A stretch of 64,000 bases of DNA from Chloroflexi bacterium HGW-Chloroflexi-6. Its GTDB lineage: Bacteria > Chloroflexota > Anaerolineae > Anaerolineales > Villigracilaceae. Shown piece after piece: positions 14,067 to 24,700 of the stretch (its first letter is position 1; each line of letters starts with the position of its first letter). A program made the translations under genes and the position numbers. The stretch covers positions 124,001-188,000 of the forward strand of contig PHBU01000012.1 in assembly GCA_002840685.1 (NCBI GenBank). The letters are read 5' to 3'. The notes beneath the pieces were generated by a model. It did no database searches, had not been told where the DNA came from, and saw only the letters and a list, made by a program, of their open reading frames with translations.

Positions 14067-17000
14067 ATGGAATCAGGTTACGGAGTACTTTTGCCTATAC
14101 AACACCCCTGGCGCAAGCCGCCCCCCCTTTTGCCTGACTCTGGCCTGCTTTTTGATAATAATCCTCAACCGATGTGGATTTATGATCTCAAAACGTTGGC
14201 CTTTTTGGCGGTTAATCAGGCTGCGCAGACAAAATACGGTTACAGCCACGCAGAGTTCCTCGGCATGACGATCCGGGATATTCGCCCTGATGAAGATATT
14301 GCTGCCCTCGAAAATAACCTGGCGCGCCCGCGCCCCGATCTTCAACATTCTGGCGAATGGCGTCACCGTAGTAAAGGCGGGCGGGTTTTTAGCGTTCAGA
14401 TCGATTCACACAAAATGCGCTGGCATGGCAGGGAAGCCGTTCTGGTCGTGGCCAGGGATATCAGCCAGGAGCGCAAAGCCCGTGATGAAGTTTTTGCGCT
14501 GTGGCGCAAACATTTGCAATTACAAGAAATCATTAATCAAAGCCCGGCTGTCGCCTGGATGTTGCAAAAAGAACCTGACTTGCCTGTCAGTTTTGTAACT
14601 GATAATGTTGTCCAGTTTGGCTATCTTCGCGATCAATTTATCAGCAGAGAACTTTCCTATACAGATATTGTTCATCCTGAAGATCTGCAAGATGTTCTGG
14701 ATGAGATCGCCTATCATGCCAATCGCGACCATTCTCAATTTATTCACCAATACCGCATCCTGACCGCCGACCGCCAAATTCGATGGGTGGAGGATCGCAC
14801 CTGGATCCAGCGCAATAACGATGGAAAAGTGCTGGGCTATTCGGGCGTGGTGTTGGATGTCACCGATCGTATTAAAGCGGAAGAGCGGCTGCGTTACCAG
14901 GCTGCCCTGATGAAGAATGTTTCAGACGCCATTATTTCCACCGATTTGGCGTTTAATATTTTGAGTTGGAATCTGGCCGCCGAACAGATTTTCCAGTGGA
15001 AGGAGCAGGAAGTTTTGGATAAAAACTGGCATTTCCTGGCTCAGGCCCAGTACCTCGGCCAGGATTTTTCAGATGTTTTACGTCAGTTCAACTCGGTTGG
15101 TTATTGGGGTGGGCTTGTTTCACAAAAACGAAAAGATGGCCAGGCAATTATTGTGGATGTGCGTATTTCAATGGTCAAAGATGCCAAAGAACAACCGATC
15201 GGAATCGTGGTTGCCTGTCGGGATATCAGTGAAAAGATAAAAATTGAGCAGGCATTACAAAACAGCGAAAAACAATATCGAGCTATTTTTGAGCAGGCGG
15301 CTGTTGGCGTCTCGCGCACCAATATTACGGGATATTTTCTCGATGTAAACGAAAAGTTTTGCCAGATCACGGGCTATTCACGCCAGGAGTTATTAGGGCG
15401 TTTGTATTCAGAGATCACAGACCCCCAGGATATCGCAAGCAACGATCAAACCCGCCTGGATCTGCTCACCGATAAAAAACTGACATCCACCACTGAGAAG
15501 CGCTATATTCGCAAAGATGGCTCTCGTATTTGGGTTAATTTGACCCTTTCGTTGGTTGAATCGGGCCCAGACCTGGAGCCTTTTTTTCTGGCAATCACAG
15601 AAGATATCAATGCGCGCAAGAATCACGAGCGCAACCTGCAAGCTTTATATGAGGCGGGCCTGGCCTTGAGTTCTCTCAAGCGTGCGCAGGAAATTTCTGA
15701 AAAGATCATTGAGATTTTGAATATTCATCTGGATTGGTACCATGCCGGGGTTTGGCTGCGCGAAAAAGGCACCGATAATATACACATTCTGGCTTACAGC
15801 GTTCCAGAAAATGAAACAAACCAGGAAGAAGAGCGCCAGAAAAGCCAGATCATGATCCGTAGCATCGATACGGGGCTAACCGGGCGGGCGATGCGTTTGG
15901 GTCAGACGATACGGCTTGGGGATGTTGAAGCTGATCCACATTACCTGTATGTACACGATGGGATCAAATCTGGCATGTACGTGCCGCTTATCTCGGGCGG
16001 GCAGGCCATTGGCTGTATCATGGTTGAAAGCCATGATCCGGATGGTTTTAGCGAATATGATGAGCGTTTGCTGGAGACACTTGCGAACCAGGCTACCATC
16101 GCTTTCGAGAATGCCAGCCTGTTGGCTGCTGAAAATGAACGGGCCAACCAGATGCAGGCGGTTGTGCAGGCCAGTCAGGTCATATCGGGCACACTTGATG
16201 TGCCGACCCTGCTCGATACCATCTTGAAAACTGCCCAACACGCGATATCTGCAACCGAACGCGGTACGATCATGCTCAAACAGGAAGATGGCCTGCTGCA
16301 TGTCAGCGGTTCCCTGGGCTACACGGACTCGGCTTTGCTGAGTGCTGCCATCCCGGAACACCAGGGCTATGGAGGCCGGGCATACACTGAACAGCGCAGT
16401 TTTCTGGTGGAGAATGTACGGGGCTTGCCTGATCAGGAATATTTTGCCCAATTTCCTGAAACAATGGAAGTTCAAAGTGCCATCACCGCACCGCTGATCG
16501 TTAAAGGAAAAGCAATCGGCATCATTTCTCTGGACAATTGTTCCCACCCGGCGGCTTTTACCGAAAACGATTTGCAATTGCTTTCCACGTTTGCGGCTTC
16601 AGCCGCCATCAGCATCGAAAACGCGCGTTTATTTGAACAGACCCAGGTTCGCCTGGAACACATTATGGCCCTGCGCACCATCGATAACACGATCAATGCC
16701 ACGGTCGATATTCAGGTTATTCTGAATGTCATTCTTGAACAAGCCCGCGCCCAGTTGGGCGTGGATGCGGCCTGCATCCTGGCTTTTAATCCTGTCAATA
16801 TGAATCTTGAACACCAGGCCAGTACCGGCTTTTTCACGGACAAAATTCGCCAGGCGCGTTTTCGAATGGGTGACGATTTGCCTGTGCGGTCCATCCTTGA
16901 CCGCAAGGCGGTTTTGACAACCGAGTTGGAAATGAAAGCCACCTCGCGATCTTATTTAATTCAAGAGGAAGGTTTTGTTATCTACGCCTGTGCGCCAATG

Positions 17001-17744
17001 CTTGCCAGGGGAGAAGTAAAAGGCCTGATCGAGGTATTTCATCGCAAGCCGCTCTCGACCGATGCGGAATGGTTGTCTTTCCTCGAAATGTTGGGAGGCC
17101 AGGCGGCGATAGCCATCGAAAATACTCATCTGTATCAGGATCTGCAGCGCTCGAACCTTGAGTTGACCGTTGCTTATGATGCCACCATCGAAGGTTGGGC
17201 GCAGGCCCTTGAATTGCGCGATCAGGAAACCGAAGGGCATAGTCGGCGCGTGCCTGAATTGACACTCGCATTGGCCCGTCAGCTTGGCTTGCACGGCGAA
17301 GCCCTTGTGCACATCCGGCGGGGCGCGTTATTGCACGATATCGGAAAAATGAGCATTCCTGATGCAATACTACACAAACCTGGCCCCCTGACAGACGAGG
17401 AGTGGACGATAATGCGCCGCCATCCCGTCAGAGCTTATGAGTTGTTGTCGAAAATTCCCTATCTGCAACAAGCGCTTGACATCCCCTATGCTCATCATGA
17501 AAAATGGAACGGCAGCGGCTACCCACGCGGACTTGTCGGTGAGCAGATCCCGATCGCGGCCCGAATTTTTGCCGTGGTGGATGTTTTCGATGCCCTGACC
17601 AGTGACCGCCCTTACCGCCTCGCCCTGAGTTTGCCCGAAGTGCTGGAATATATTCGCAACCAGTCTGGCTCCCATTTCGATCCAAATGTGGTCGATGCCT
17701 TCTTGCAAATTATCAATACCCCCAGAAGAACTAAAGAGTTTTGA
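14067..17744 (+). CDS. Multi-PAS/GAF HD-GYP cyclic-di-GMP phosphodiesterase
   Basis: 1225 residues, cytosolic. About four PAS domains occupy residues 20-530 (the first after LFDNNPQPMWIYD; PAC-like ends such as GVVLDVTDRIKAEERL and VVACRDISEKIKIEQAL). Three GAF domains lie at about 540-690, 710-860 and 870-1020. A C-terminal HD-GYP domain (about 1035-1210) has GHSRRV, LLHDIGKM near residue 1090 and HHEKWNGSGYP near 1142, all required residues being present. This domain hydrolyses c-di-GMP to GMP or pGpG. I chose the ATG at 14067; an upstream frame from 13923 would overlap the preceding gene. Small-molecule or redox input through PAS/GAF is inferred. Its 3' end overlaps the convergent DinB-like gene by 14 bp. 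Confidence 0.92.
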   Translation: MESGYGVLLPIQHPWRKPPPLLPDSGLLFDNNPQPMWIYDLKTLAFLAVNQAAQTKYGYSHAEFLGMTIRDIRPDEDIAALENNLARPRPDLQHSGEWRHRSKGGRVFSVQIDSHKMRWHGREAVLVVARDISQERKARDEVFALWRKHLQLQEIINQSPAVAWMLQKEPDLPVSFVTDNVVQFGYLRDQFISRELSYTDIVHPEDLQDVLDEIAYHANRDHSQFIHQYRILTADRQIRWVEDRTWIQRNNDGKVLGYSGVVLDVTDRIKAEERLRYQAALMKNVSDAIISTDLAFNILSWNLAAEQIFQWKEQEVLDKNWHFLAQAQYLGQDFSDVLRQFNSVGYWGGLVSQKRKDGQAIIVDVRISMVKDAKEQPIGIVVACRDISEKIKIEQALQNSEKQYRAIFEQAAVGVSRTNITGYFLDVNEKFCQITGYSRQELLGRLYSEITDPQDIASNDQTRLDLLTDKKLTSTTEKRYIRKDGSRIWVNLTLSLVESGPDLEPFFLAITEDINARKNHERNLQALYEAGLALSSLKRAQEISEKIIEILNIHLDWYHAGVWLREKGTDNIHILAYSVPENETNQEEERQKSQIMIRSIDTGLTGRAMRLGQTIRLGDVEADPHYLYVHDGIKSGMYVPLISGGQAIGCIMVESHDPDGFSEYDERLLETLANQATIAFENASLLAAENERANQMQAVVQASQVISGTLDVPTLLDTILKTAQHAISATERGTIMLKQEDGLLHVSGSLGYTDSALLSAAIPEHQGYGGRAYTEQRSFLVENVRGLPDQEYFAQFPETMEVQSAITAPLIVKGKAIGIISLDNCSHPAAFTENDLQLLSTFAASAAISIENARLFEQTQVRLEHIMALRTIDNTINATVDIQVILNVILEQARAQLGVDAACILAFNPVNMNLEHQASTGFFTDKIRQARFRMGDDLPVRSILDRKAVLTTELEMKATSRSYLIQEEGFVIYACAPMLARGEVKGLIEVFHRKPLSTDAEWLSFLEMLGGQAAIAIENTHLYQDLQRSNLELTVAYDATIEGWAQALELRDQETEGHSRRVPELTLALARQLGLHGEALVHIRRGALLHDIGKMSIPDAILHKPGPLTDEEWTIMRRHPVRAYELLSKIPYLQQALDIPYAHHEKWNGSGYPRGLVGEQIPIAARIFAVVDVFDALTSDRPYRLALSLPEVLEYIRNQSGSHFDPNVVDAFLQIINTPRRTKEF

Positions 17745-18204
17745 GCTCCTTGATGGCTCGAATATGCTCTTCAATATGGGCCAGCCCACGTTCGGCCCAG
17801 GCCTGCATCGCAAACTCGCCATAGACTTCGTGACGGGTCAGGCGGCTCCAGGCGGGGGCGGGTAGTGCGCTCAACCACTCCACCAGGGTGTGGATGCTGC
17901 TGCTGAATTCATCGAGAATGTTTTTCAGTGGCTCATCGGGGTTGTAATGAGCCGCGATCCAGGCATCGCCATCGAAATTTTCAAAAACGGGATATTCTTC
18001 TTCAACTGCCCGATGCAGGCGCATTCCATATACGTGCTTGTCCACATCGCGAACATGCGCGGCCAGCTGATGAGCGCTCCAGCCGTCCACTGCGCTGTGA
18101 TGATCTTCCACTTCCAGGCATAGCGCGCAGAATTCCTGTGCAGCGGTAACGGTGCGCGTCAGTAGTTGAGTGCGATATTCATACAATTCTTTGTGGTTAG
18201 CCAT
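17731..18204 (-). CDS. DinB/maleylpyruvate-isomerase-like four-helix protein
   Basis: 157 residues. The pattern WSAHQLAAHVRDVDKHVYGMR, with three spaced His (HQ, H, and HIEEHIRA near the C-terminus), fits the DinB-like metal-binding four-helix bundle. Enzymes of this superfamily act as thiol-dependent transferases or isomerases; the substrate here is unknown. It is the last gene of a probable minus-strand operon, 27 bp after the solute-binding lipoprotein. Confidence 0.75.
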   Translation of the reverse strand: MANHKELYEYRTQLLTRTVTAAQEFCALCLEVEDHHSAVDGWSAHQLAAHVRDVDKHVYGMRLHRAVEEEYPVFENFDGDAWIAAHYNPDEPLKNILDEFSSSIHTLVEWLSALPAPAWSRLTRHEVYGEFAMQAWAERGLAHIEEHIRAIKELKTL

Positions 18205-18231
18205 AGGGGGTCTCCAGGGTCAAAATAACAA

Positions 18232-19617
18232 CTATTGTCCGTTCACTTCTTCGACGGTTTTTTGCATCTCCGCCAGCACATTTTCAATGCGCAAATCGAG
18301 CACGAAAAAGGCCTGTAGTCCATCGCCGAGCACTCGCCGCGCCACGCGCCAACCCGCCAGTTGTGGATAATTGCCCATCTGCGGCACCAGGTCTGCCGCG
18401 GCGCGCCACTGCGGGGCCGGGTTGGCGACCATCTCCAGTGCCGAAGCACGCACGGGCAAAAATCCGCTTTCGCTTGCCCAGCGCGCCTGGTTTTCAGCGG
18501 TCAGCGCCCAACGCATGAATAACCAGCCCGCCAATTGGCGCGCCGGACTGCTCTCAAAGAGCACAAAAGATGGACCGTAGGCCACCACTACCCGCGATAG
18601 GCCAGGAAAAGGCACCACCGTCCACTCGTCGGTCGTGGCGGAAACGCGCCAGGCCGCATTTTGGGCGGCGATCTCGCTCAACGAACCACTGATGAACAGG
18701 CTGCGCCGCGCGGCAAGGTGGTGATAGGAGGTCAGGTCGGTTGCCAGCCAGGCGCAGCCGTCCTGGCGCAGTTCGCTCAAAAAGCCGAGCGCGGCCTGGT
18801 TCTCGTCGCGCACAAAATCGAAGGTGCCCTCGGTTGTCACATCGCCGCCAAAGGCTCTCAGCCACGAATACGCCGTCCACGGGTCGCCGTCCAGCACCAG
18901 ACCGCCGTAGCCATCGTTGGTTTCATCGCTATCCAGGCGGAAGGCGGCGTTGGCCGCGCAAGCCTGTTTGCGGAATTCTTCTGCGGTCTGCGGCGGGTTC
19001 TCGAATCCCAGTTCACGCGCCCAGGTCAGGTTATAGAACAATAGGCGGGCCGAGCGCACGGCGGGCAGCCCCAGCCGCCGGCCGTCCACTTCGTCTTGCC
19101 GCCACAGGCTGGCGGGGAAATCGTTCAGGTCGGCCTGTGTAAAGCCAAATTCGGGGTTGGATAGGTAAGGATTGAGCGGCACAAGCAGGGATTTTTCGTC
19201 CCAGACCAGGGCCTGTTCTGGCAGCGCCAGCGCCATTTCGGGCAACCCTTGGCCGGTCTGGCTGCTGCGAACCGCTTCTTCCAACCCGCTCAGGTTTTGC
19301 CAGCCGGTGACTTTGACCGTGATGCCCCAGGGATTGGTCAGGCTGAATTCGGCGGCCATTTGCGCCAGCAGGCTGGCCTGTGAACCGTCCAGCCCGTGCC
19401 ACAGGCTGACGGTTAATCCGCGCAGGGCTTCGGTGCTGACGCCGAGGTCCGGGGCCTGGGTTGGGACCGGGGCCGGGGTGTTTGACGGGGAAGGCAGCGG
19501 CGTGGTGTCGGCTGCCATAACGGTAGGCGTGCTGAGGGGCAGGTAGACAATCTCCACGCAAGAGGCCAGCAAGAAAGCCGAAAGGGTCAAGATCAAAAAA
19601 AGTCGCTTTAACGGCAT
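18232..19617 (-). CDS. Extracellular solute-binding lipoprotein (ABC family 1)
   Basis: 461 residues. A lipoprotein signal peptide with lipobox LLASC is followed by a Pro/Thr linker (about 38-58), then a family 1 substrate-binding fold: GLTVSLWHGLDGSQASLLAQ, LFYNLTWARELGFENPPQT, a WTAYSWLRAFGG helix and LFMRWALTAENQARWASESGFLPVR. It probably binds a sugar or related solute outside the cell, but no permease or ATPase genes are adjacent, so it may have a signalling or orphan role. The start is 3 bp after the stop of the M50 protease gene. Confidence 0.88.
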   Translation of the reverse strand: MPLKRLFLILTLSAFLLASCVEIVYLPLSTPTVMAADTTPLPSPSNTPAPVPTQAPDLGVSTEALRGLTVSLWHGLDGSQASLLAQMAAEFSLTNPWGITVKVTGWQNLSGLEEAVRSSQTGQGLPEMALALPEQALVWDEKSLLVPLNPYLSNPEFGFTQADLNDFPASLWRQDEVDGRRLGLPAVRSARLLFYNLTWARELGFENPPQTAEEFRKQACAANAAFRLDSDETNDGYGGLVLDGDPWTAYSWLRAFGGDVTTEGTFDFVRDENQAALGFLSELRQDGCAWLATDLTSYHHLAARRSLFISGSLSEIAAQNAAWRVSATTDEWTVVPFPGLSRVVVAYGPSFVLFESSPARQLAGWLFMRWALTAENQARWASESGFLPVRASALEMVANPAPQWRAAADLVPQMGNYPQLAGWRVARRVLGDGLQAFFVLDLRIENVLAEMQKTVEEVNGQ

Positions 19618-19620
19618 TTC

Positions 19621-20811
19621 TTACATCCCCACCATTGGAACAGGCGTAAAAACCAGAATGAAAACCAGCACCATCAGCCAGGCAATGATCCGGCGGCGCG
19701 GGTCGAGATCGGTTATCTCGTCGAGGGTTTCAGAGTGGGCGCGGCCCAGGAAGAAGAGCAGGCCGGCCCACAACCACCAGCCGCTCCAAAAGATGCCCAG
19801 CACGCCCAACAAGAGCAGGACAAACGGCAGTGTGCCGCGGACCCGTTTGCCAAACAGGGCATAGACGATGTGGCCGCCATCCAACTGCCCGGCCGGGATC
19901 AGGTTCAGGGCCGTGACCAACAAGCCTGCCCAACCGGCCAGCGCGACCGGGTGAATCATCACATCCAGTCCGCCGTAGGGGATGGGCTGGCCGGTAAAAA
20001 TATAGGCCAGCCAGTAAAGGAGGGGCGACAGGCCGTTGTAGTCGACCGGCGCGGGCAGCAGTTGTCCAAAAACGACGAATTTGGCCAGCAGGTAGAGGAT
20101 CGAATTGCCTTCGATGAAGCCGCCCGGAGCGGGCTCGATAATGCTGGTGTTTGAAAGACTCAGCCCGATCAGCAGGACCGGGATCGAGACCACCAGCCCG
20201 GCCAGCGGCCCGGCGATGCCGATATCGAACAGGGTCCGTTTGTTTTTGGGCAGTTCGCGCATGTTGATGAATGCGCCCATGGTGCCGAGCAGGCTGAACG
20301 GCAGGGGGATGAAAAAGGGCAGGCTGACGTCGGTCTTATGGTAGCGGCCGGCGAAGTAATGGCCGAACTCGTGCGCCACCAAAATGGAAAGCAGGGCCAG
20401 CGCGAAAGGCCAGCCGGTGTAAAAATAACGCGCCATCAGACCCAATTGGCCGGGAATGTCAGTCGGGATCAGCACGCCCTCCGGGATCTGCGCTCCGGTC
20501 AGCATGACGCTCAAGACGGTCAGGATGAACATGATCAGGTTGGTGCGCGGGTTGGAGGGGCGCGGGGCGGGCAGTTTTTCAACCAGGAAGATCACCTGGC
20601 TTTCGCCTTCGCCGCGCCGGAAGAGCGGCATCAGGCCATGGGGTTTAAGTGCTTCGGCCAGCTGGTCGTAGGCTTCGGCGCTGTCGATACCGCTAAAGAG
20701 TTGCCCGCGATAGCGCAAGAGATACGGGTCAGCGTGCCCGCCGCTGGTGACATCTTCAACACGGAAGACACGCGCTACCAGGCTGTTCAGGATTTCGAGG
20801 TCGGTTGTCAT
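19621..20811 (-). CDS. Site-2-protease family (M50) membrane metalloprotease
   Basis: 396 residues, polytopic. HEFGH in ILVAHEFGHYFAGR and the second metal motif NLIPAGQLDGGH are both intact. A soluble N-terminal domain of about 90 residues (TTDLEILNSLVARVFRVEDV) precedes the first helix, as in the plant EGY-like and archaeal/bacterial group. It cleaves within the membrane; the substrate is unknown. The open frame extends back through the tRNA-Sec gene, so I chose ATG 20811. TACAAT (20818-20823, minus) lies 6 nt before it, which suggests a leaderless start. Confidence 0.9.
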   Translation of the reverse strand: MTTDLEILNSLVARVFRVEDVTSGGHADPYLLRYRGQLFSGIDSAEAYDQLAEALKPHGLMPLFRRGEGESQVIFLVEKLPAPRPSNPRTNLIMFILTVLSVMLTGAQIPEGVLIPTDIPGQLGLMARYFYTGWPFALALLSILVAHEFGHYFAGRYHKTDVSLPFFIPLPFSLLGTMGAFINMRELPKNKRTLFDIGIAGPLAGLVVSIPVLLIGLSLSNTSIIEPAPGGFIEGNSILYLLAKFVVFGQLLPAPVDYNGLSPLLYWLAYIFTGQPIPYGGLDVMIHPVALAGWAGLLVTALNLIPAGQLDGGHIVYALFGKRVRGTLPFVLLLLGVLGIFWSGWWLWAGLLFFLGRAHSETLDEITDLDPRRRIIAWLMVLVFILVFTPVPMVGM

Positions 20812-20868
20812 TAGATGATTGTAGGGGTTTTTGATGTGCGAATTGGGTGATTTGGCGAGTGGCTTGTA

Positions 20869-20962
20869 CGGGAGTGGATGGGAGTCGAACCCACCCTGGA
20901 ACGCAACGCGCCCCAACACTGATTTTGAAGACCAGGAGGCCCACCAGGACCTATCCACTCCC
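20869..20962 (-). tRNA. selC: tRNA-Sec (anticodon TCA)
   Basis: Folded by eye on the minus strand. It has an 8-bp acceptor stem (GGGAGTGG with CCACTCCC), a 6-bp D stem with a 4-nt TGGT loop (AGGTCC/GGGCCT), and anticodon loop CTTCAAA with anticodon TCA. A long variable arm (TGGGGCGC/GCGTTCCA around GTT) and T loop TTCGACT on a 5-bp stem complete it. The 8+5 geometry and long D stem are specific to bacterial selenocysteine tRNA. Discriminator G; CCA is not encoded. It inserts selenocysteine at recoded UGA codons. No selA, selB or selD gene is in the window. Confidence 0.95.
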
Positions 20963-21168
20963 ACGCGTAAGGATACTCTAGTTTTTGATTTTCGTAAATT
21001 GGTTTTGGAAGTGCGAGCTGGCATTACTGAAAAAATCTTTCCAAACACGAAGGGCACAAAGTACACAAAGGAATTTTGAGATTTTTGTCACCAACTTGAA
21101 TTTGGATAGGCAGGATCGATGAATCCCCGCGGCTTGCGGTGAAAAAGATTTATCTCGAAATCAGATTT

Positions 21169-21495
21169 TTAGGGCCAAATCGACTGCCACAATTCTACAA
21201 TCCCCTCTGCCAGCACGGGCAGGAACATGGCCGTCAGGGTTGTGAAGACGATCACCGCCAGGATGACCAGAATGCCGGTTATGATCCCGATCCAGGCCAT
21301 CCAGTGGCCGGAGGGGTGCCTCAGTCCGCGCAGGCCGCTGACGAGCGAGAACACTCCGCTGGCCAGGGCGGCCGGGTAGCAGACGATGGCCGTCATCGGC
21401 AGGAAGGGCGCAACCCCGATGCAAAAGAAGAAAAGCGTAAAAATAGCCGAGAACAGGCTGAGCCGGGCGTGTTTGTTGGGCAGGGCAGAGTCCAT
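21169..21495 (-). CDS. Small DUF4190-like membrane protein
   Basis: 108 residues with hydrophobic segments at about 14-60 and 68-95. The arrangement SLFSAIFTLFFFCIGVAPFL ... ASGVFSLVSGLRGLRHPSGHWMAWIGIITGI is typical of DUF4190-like proteins. Function unknown. TATAAT (21502-21507, minus) is 6 nt before the ATG, another probable leaderless start. Confidence 0.75.
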   Translation of the reverse strand: MDSALPNKHARLSLFSAIFTLFFFCIGVAPFLPMTAIVCYPAALASGVFSLVSGLRGLRHPSGHWMAWIGIITGILVILAVIVFTTLTAMFLPVLAEGIVELWQSIWP

Positions 21496-21593
21496 GCGCG
21501 GATTATACAGGATTTGCGTTTCCCAATCTTAACAAGAACACCCGTTCCAAAAATTTTAAGCCAATCGTCAGGTTGGAGGGCGCTTCGGGATGC

Positions 21594-21599
21594 TATAAT
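21594..21599 (+). promoter_or_regulatory. Extended -10 promoter candidate for dnaE
   Basis: TGCTATAAT (TATAAT at 21594-21599 with the extended TG motif) lies 123 nt before the dnaE ATG. TTGGAG at 21573-21578 is a poor -35 at 15-nt spacing. The leader between them carries a CCTGAAACCTGACG micro-repeat. Confidence 0.4.
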
Positions 21600-21722
21600 G
21601 ATTTTGTTCTCTGCACTGAACATCATCTCTTACAAAACTGCCCTTCGGCTGCGCTTTGCTCCAGTTTCGATAAACTCGACCCAGCCGCTCAGGGCTTGAC
21701 ACCTGAAACCTGACGCCCCAAA

Positions 21723-24700
21723 ATGTCCTTCGTTCACCTGCACACCCACACAGTCTACTCACTGCTCGATGGTTTCTCGAACATCAAGAAGCTGGTCAAA
21801 CGCGCCAAGGAAATGGGCATGCCCGCGCTGGCGATTACCGACCACGGCACGATGTTCGGCGCGATCGAGTTCTATAATGCTGCCAAAGATGCGGGCATCA
21901 AACCCATCATCGGCGTTGAAACTTACATGGCTGCGCGCGGGATGAAGGACCGCGATTCCAAGCTGGATAAAAAGTCTTCGCATCTGCTACTGCTGGCTGA
22001 GAATGAGGTCGGCTACAAAAACCTGCTCAAGATCACATCCGCCGCGCAGATGGAAGGCTTTTACTATTATCCGCGCATCGACCACGACTTTTTGGCCGCC
22101 CATTCTGAAGGGCTGATCGCCACTTCGGGTTGTATGTCGGCTGAAATTCCGCGTCAGTTGATCGACGAAAAGCCCGAAGAAGCTGTGCGGCGCATGAACT
22201 GGTACTACGATGTTTTCGGCCCGGACCGCTTCTATGTCGAATTGCAGCATCACAACATTGCCGAGATCACCGAACTGAACCGCAAACTGGTTGAGCTGGG
22301 CGCGAAGTATTCGGCCAAATTCGTTGCGACCAACGATGTTCACTATATCGAAGCCGACGATGCCCAGTACCAGGATGTGCTGCTTGCCATCCAGACCGGC
22401 AAGCTGCTCAAAGATCCCGAACGGATGCGCTACGACAGCAAGACCTTCTACCTGCGCAGCCCGCAGGAGATGAGCCAGTTGTTTTCCGAGATCCCCGAAG
22501 CGCTGAGCAACACCATCGAAATTGCCGAACGCTGCGAAGTGGATTTGGGTTTCAAGGGCTACCACCTGCCTGAGTTTGAATTCCCGGAAGGCTTTAGCGC
22601 CGAAACCTACCTGCGCCACCTGTGCGAGATCGGCTTGGAGAAGCGCTATGGCTCTCACAAAGAAGATCCCGAGATTCGCGAGCGGCTCGATTTTGAGCTG
22701 GGTGTCATCCATGAGATGGGGTTTGACGCCTACTTCCTGATCGTGTGGGACCTGTGCCGACACGCCGCTGAGAATAATATCTGGTACAACACGCGCGGTT
22801 CGGCGGCCGGCTCGATCGTCGCCTATACCCTGTTCATCACCCTGGTCGACCCGATCCATCATCATTTGCTCTTTGAGCGTTTCCTGAATCCGGGGCGTAT
22901 CTCGATGCCCGATATCGACCTCGACTTCCGCGATGATCGCCGGGCCGAGATGCTTGAATATTGCGCCCGCAAATACGGCGACGACAAGGTTGCCCAGATC
23001 ATCACCTTTGGCACCATGGCCGCCCGCGGAGCGCTGCGCGACGTGGCGCGTGTGATGGACGTCCCCATTTCGGATGTGGACAAAATCGCCAAGCTTGTGC
23101 CAAACGTGCCGGGCAAGCCGGTTTCGCTGACAGAAGCGCTCGAGCAGGTGCCAGACCTGAAGAAGATCTACGATACCGATGCCATCATGCGCTCGGTCAT
23201 CGATACCGCCATCCACATGGAAGGCGTCGTCCGCAATGCCGGGACTCACGCTGCCGGGGTGGTGATCGCCGACAAACCCCTGACCGAGTACCTGCCGATT
23301 CACCGCCCGACCTCCAACGCCGAAGAAACGCCGATCAAGACCGTCACCCAGTTTGAAATGGGCATTCTCGATGGCATGGGCATGCTCAAGGTCGATTTCC
23401 TGGGCCTTTCCACCCTGACGGTCATGGCGCGCGCCTGCGATTTGATCCGCGAGCGCACCGGCAAGGAATACGATCTGAGCAACATCCCGACCGATGACCC
23501 GGCCACGTTTGAACTGCTCGGGCGCGGACAGACGGCTGGCGTATTCCAACTTGAAGGTACGGGGATGACCCGCTGGGTGGTCGAAATGAAACCCAGGAAT
23601 CTCGACAACATCATCGCCATGGTGGCGCTTTATCGCCCCGGCCCGATGGACTTCATCCCGTCTTATATTCGCCGTATGCACGGCGAAGAACCAATCGATT
23701 ATCGTCACAAATCCCTGGAGCCGATCTTTAGCGATACCTACGGCATCCCGGTCTATCAGGAGCAGATCATGCGCGCGGCGGTCGATATTGCCGGCTATTC
23801 GCGCTCCGAATCGGACGACCTGCGCAAGGCGATTTCCAAAAAGCAGGCCGATAAGATTGCCAAGCACAAAGAAAAGTTTATCAAGGGCGCGTCTGAAAAG
23901 ACGATGGACAAAGCTACCGCCACGGCCATCTTCGAAGATTGGGAGAAGTTTGCGCGCTACGGCTTCAATAAGTGTTTGCCGGGCGATGTAGAAGTGCTGG
24001 ATGCCGATACCGGGCGGCTGGTGCGGATTGAGGATATTTACTGCGGTTTGGCAAGCTTGCCCCATGTTCTATCCACAGATACTGAGAAATTGAGGCTGCG
24101 CCCGAGCCCTGTTTCCCGCGCTCTGGATAATGGAATCAAGCCTGTTTTCCGCCTGACCACTGCGCTCGGACGCCAGATTGAAGCAACGGCCAATCATCCT
24201 TTCTACACTTATGAAGGGTGGAAAGATCTCGACAATTTGCAGGCTGGCGAGCTGATCGCCGTTCCGCGTGTTTTGCCGATAGAAGGTAAAAATGAATGGC
24301 CTGACCATCAGGTTATCGCGCTTGGGCATCTTTTGGCCGAAGGAAATCTCTGTCATCCTCACTCGGTTTATTTTTATAATCAGGATGCTGTTCAGGTTCA
24401 AGACTTTGTTTCGGCAGCGGAAAAATTCAACAATGTTCATTGTTCAGTAAAAATGCACAAATCTACATGGTCGGTCTATGCGGGGCGCATTGAACGGGCG
24501 ATTCCACCTGAAATATTTACCTGGTCGGGCGAGCTAGGCGTGCTTGGTAAAACAGCGCATCACAAAGAGATCCCTGCCGGTGTTTTTGAACTTGGTAATC
24601 GACAGATTTCGATCCTTCTCAGCCGTATGTGGGAAGGCGATGGGCATCTTGACCCGCAAAGCCACTGCGCTTTTTATGCAACTGCCTCCGAACGTATGGC

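Noticed and set aside
20812..21066. N-terminal extension of the M50 protease
   Set aside because: The frame runs through the tRNA-Sec gene and has no membrane-protein-like N-terminus; ATG 20811 is the sensible start.
21987..24065. Long open frame (about 692 codons) antisense to dnaE
   Set aside because: It is the reverse-frame shadow of a conserved GC-rich gene; its protein has no recognisable domain and no ribosome site.
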